Source: Methylococcaceae bacterium
GTDB lineage: Bacteria; Pseudomonadota; Gammaproteobacteria; Methylococcales; Methylomonadaceae
Reading direction: 5' to 3'
DNA length: 24,944 nucleotides
NCBI GenBank assembly: GCA_013138855.1
Contig: WTBX01000244.1
Coordinates: 1 to 24,944, forward strand
Of this stretch, positions 23,303 to 24,944 are shown piece after piece. Position 1 is the stretch's first letter; each line of letters begins with the position of its first letter. The notes beneath the pieces were generated by a model that saw nothing but the letters and a program-made list of their open reading frames with translations, searched no databases and was not told the DNA's origin. Position numbers and translations under genes: made by a program.

Positions 23303-24370
23303 ATGGGCTTTTTAAATAAATCAAAATCTATCCTTAGCTCTGCATCTAGTTCTATTACTGATTTTGCACAGGCAACTGCTGATATAACACAAGAAAAAGT
23401 ACAGGTGATTTCAAAAATAAATGTATCAAATGAAATTCGTAACTGGGCTGCTTCCTTATTTGTAAAAGCTTTGAATTCATGCTCTATCGAACAAGATAAA
23501 ATAAGTGCTATTAACTGGTTGGCTATGTCACGAGAAACTTTATCTCGTGATAATTTATCTCTCATAGAGAAAACACAAGTTTTATATCGTTCGTTTGATT
23601 CAAAAGAATTTGCAACAGGAGTCTTTAGAAGTGTTGAAGAAGGGTTTAAAAATTATAAAAGCTCAGATTTGCCTTTAGCTCTTAAAGTATCTATTCCTTT
23701 AACTCTTGGAGCAGGAACTGTTTTAGGCGGTTCTTCTGTAGGTATCGCTGGTTTTGGTACAGCCGTTGGGGTTCCTGTTCTCTTGGTTGTATTTTTAGGA
23801 GTTTCTGGAATTACAACTATTTTGGAAGCTTTTTTAACTAATTCAGAAGCCCGCAATTATATTTCTGTTATCACGGCAATGATAGCTAAGGATGAATTAT
23901 TAAGACTGGCAAATCAAAAAATGCGTCATGCGATGACCGAAGAGATAGCAACACCTGAACAATACAGTTATCGTAAAGAAACAAATGCTATAGAAGAACT
24001 ACTTTTGAGCATGGATCCGTATGATTTTGAAAAGCATGTAATGAGCTTCTTTCAACAGACAGGGCTTCTAGCTTGGGTTACAAAAAAAAGTAATGATGCA
24101 GGGATTGATGGTTTTGCACGGCATTCAGAAGGATTGATTCTCGTACAATGTAAGCGTAATGCAACAAAAAATACTGTAGGTCGCCCGACAATTCAACAAT
24201 TTAAAGGTGTTATTGAAGAAAATGAAGTTTGGCGGGGTTATATTGTCACAACAAGTTCTTTTACTTCTGGAGCTATTGATAGTGCGACTAAAAATAATAA
24301 AATTATATTAATTGGGCTGCAAGAGTTGATAGACTGGCATTTGTTAGGAATTAATTTAGATACTAAATAA
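23303..24370 (+). CDS. Mrr-type restriction endonuclease with a hydrophobic N-terminal half
   Basis: 355 residues. The C-terminal third (about 237-345) is an Mrr-like PD-(D/E)XK domain: MDPYDFEKHVMSFFQQTG, the metal-binding D269 in DAGIDGF, Q282-C-K284 in LVQCKRN, and the TTSSFTSGA motif. Mrr-type enzymes cut methylated or foreign DNA. The N-terminal 230 residues are unusual: a Ser/Thr-rich start, a helical region, then a Gly-rich hydrophobic stretch at about 125-177 that could span or enter the membrane. No clear ribosome site is seen (AGGAA lies about 17 bases before the ATG). It follows the toxin gene by 60 bases. A defence role is likely by domain; the target is unknown. Confidence 0.88.
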   Translation: MGFLNKSKSILSSASSSITDFAQATADITQEKVQVISKINVSNEIRNWAASLFVKALNSCSIEQDKISAINWLAMSRETLSRDNLSLIEKTQVLYRSFDSKEFATGVFRSVEEGFKNYKSSDLPLALKVSIPLTLGAGTVLGGSSVGIAGFGTAVGVPVLLVVFLGVSGITTILEAFLTNSEARNYISVITAMIAKDELLRLANQKMRHAMTEEIATPEQYSYRKETNAIEELLLSMDPYDFEKHVMSFFQQTGLLAWVTKKSNDAGIDGFARHSEGLILVQCKRNATKNTVGRPTIQQFKGVIEENEVWRGYIVTTSSFTSGAIDSATKNNKIILIGLQELIDWHLLGINLDTK

Positions 24371-24425
24371 TAGGTTTGTTGTGAAAAGATATGAATCTCC
24401 ATTTTAAAGGGAGATATTAGAAATA

Positions 24426-24517
24426 GGCTGGGTAAAGCGAATAGCGAAACCCAGCAAATTACAAACTTAAAAAGCTGGGTTTCGTTATCTCGCTACGCTC
24501 AATAAGCTAACCCAGCC
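24426..24517. repeat. Large palindromic repeat (MITE-like) with GGCTGGGT ends
   Basis: The ends are GGCTGGGT (24426) and ACCCAGCC (to 24517); inside lie GAAACCCAGC and GCTGGGTTTC, giving nested inverted pairs. It sits between the Mrr-type gene and the partial gene at the right edge. In this gap (24371-24530) I see nothing else. It has no coding capacity and could be a mobile repeat or a two-way terminator. Confidence 0.7.
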
Positions 24518-24530
24518 GACATATTGCTTT

Positions 24531-24944
24531 ATGAAACAACAAACCTATTGGCATATACAACTACATCCTCCTTTTTCAAATATTGGCGAAAAAGAAATCT
24601 TACAGCAAACAAACTTAATCGGCTTAGGAGAAGGGGAAGAAAATAAGCGACAAATTAAACAATTTTCTGATGAAATGAAAATTGGAGATATTGTTTTAAT
24701 AAAAAGAGGGAAGCTATCTATTGCGTTAGTCGAAGTCGTTGGCGAATTGGAATATAACAGCACCCCAAATCCAGCCTTAGATTGGTTTGAATGTCGTCGA
24801 AAAATAAAGATACTAGAAATTTTAGATGAAGCGCGTCATGATTTTCCACAGCCTAGTGGAACTCTCTCGAAAGCAAAAAATATATCTACAAAAACTTATC
24901 AATATATAAATGATTGGTACAATAAAATTGTTCAAAATACTTCC
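24531..24944 (+). CDS. N-terminal part of a protein with a possible EVE/PUA-like domain
   Basis: 138 codons are open from the ATG at 24531 to the window end without a stop. The start YWHIQLHPPFSNIGEKEIL, then TNLIGLGEGEENKRQI, MKIGDIVLIKRGKLSIALVEVVGELEY, and LDWFECRRKIKILEIL resembles the small N-terminal domain found before McrB-like AAA GTPase/ATPase domains in modification-dependent restriction proteins, and EVE-like base-reading domains. The rest lies outside the window, so the partner domain is unknown. Position after an Mrr-type gene and a toxin-antitoxin pair fits a defence region. This is family resemblance from memory and is only moderately sure. Confidence 0.55.
   Translation, partial: MKQQTYWHIQLHPPFSNIGEKEILQQTNLIGLGEGEENKRQIKQFSDEMKIGDIVLIKRGKLSIALVEVVGELEYNSTPNPALDWFECRRKIKILEILDEARHDFPQPSGTLSKAKNISTKTYQYINDWYNKIVQNTS

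Noticed and set aside
23197..23565. Minus-strand open frame of 122 codons
   Set aside because: It overlaps the end of the toxin and the start of the Mrr-type gene, both with clear family signatures on the plus strand.
24426..24517. tRNA or structured RNA gene
   Set aside because: The folding potential comes from simple nested inverted repeats with GGCTGGGT ends; no cloverleaf, anticodon arm or CCA-type end fits.

Overview
The window most likely comes from a gammaproteobacterial methanotroph or methylotroph (Methylococcales-like). The main evidence is a tetrahydromethanopterin (H4MPT) C1 cluster on the minus strand: methenyl-H4MPT cyclohydrolase (mch), the 'orf5'-type ATP-grasp protein, and beta-RFAP synthase, the first dedicated enzyme of methanopterin synthesis. 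The neighbours fit Gammaproteobacteria: an APH-type homoserine kinase beside a DUF2782 protein, MetA-family homoserine O-succinyltransferase, a two-domain PPK2 polyphosphate:AMP phosphotransferase, and SbcC. The DNA is AT-rich. No rRNA, tRNA or CRISPR array was seen.

Layout. 1-323: a pRiA4b ORF-3-like gene broken by a stop codon and running off the left edge. 383-506: a REPIN-like repeat. 528-3986: SbcC, with no sbcD beside it. 4072-7056: an AAA-ATPase/PD-(D/E)XK protein followed upstream by four small proteins of unknown function. 7062-9195: mch and orf5. 9206-10976: two tandem Rpn-type nuclease/transposase genes with a decayed copy of the orf5 start between them. 11051-12016: beta-RFAP synthase. 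12055-13644: a HAD phosphatase and a membrane-anchored DNA/RNA nuclease. 13705-15950 (plus): a small acidic protein, a P-loop protein and MetA, closely packed. 15961-17727 (minus): a REC-PAS-GGDEF-REC signalling protein. 18000-19494 (plus): a PhyH-like dioxygenase and a Cys-rich lipoprotein set among repeats. 19596-20870 (minus): homoserine kinase and a DUF2782 protein. 21202-22692 (plus): polyphosphate:AMP phosphotransferase. 22773-24944 (plus): a defence-like end with a damaged toxin-antitoxin pair, an Mrr-type endonuclease with a hydrophobic N-terminal half, a palindromic repeat, and the start of a protein with a possible EVE/PUA-like domain.

How the genes work together. Beta-RFAP synthase and probably orf5 serve synthesis of the H4MPT cofactor, and Mch uses that cofactor in formaldehyde oxidation. 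The Rpn genes have been inserted between the two cofactor genes. MetA and ThrB draw on the same homoserine pool, for methionine and threonine.

I did not find a clearly new multi-gene system. The best leads are the Rpn tandem duplication, which carries a fossil of the orf5 start and thereby fixes the real orf5 start codon; a palindromic repeat inserted in frame inside orf5; several families of small dispersed hairpin repeats, one carrying a promoter-like sequence; and the Mrr protein with its membrane-like N-terminal half next to a toxin whose antitoxin gene has a stop codon.
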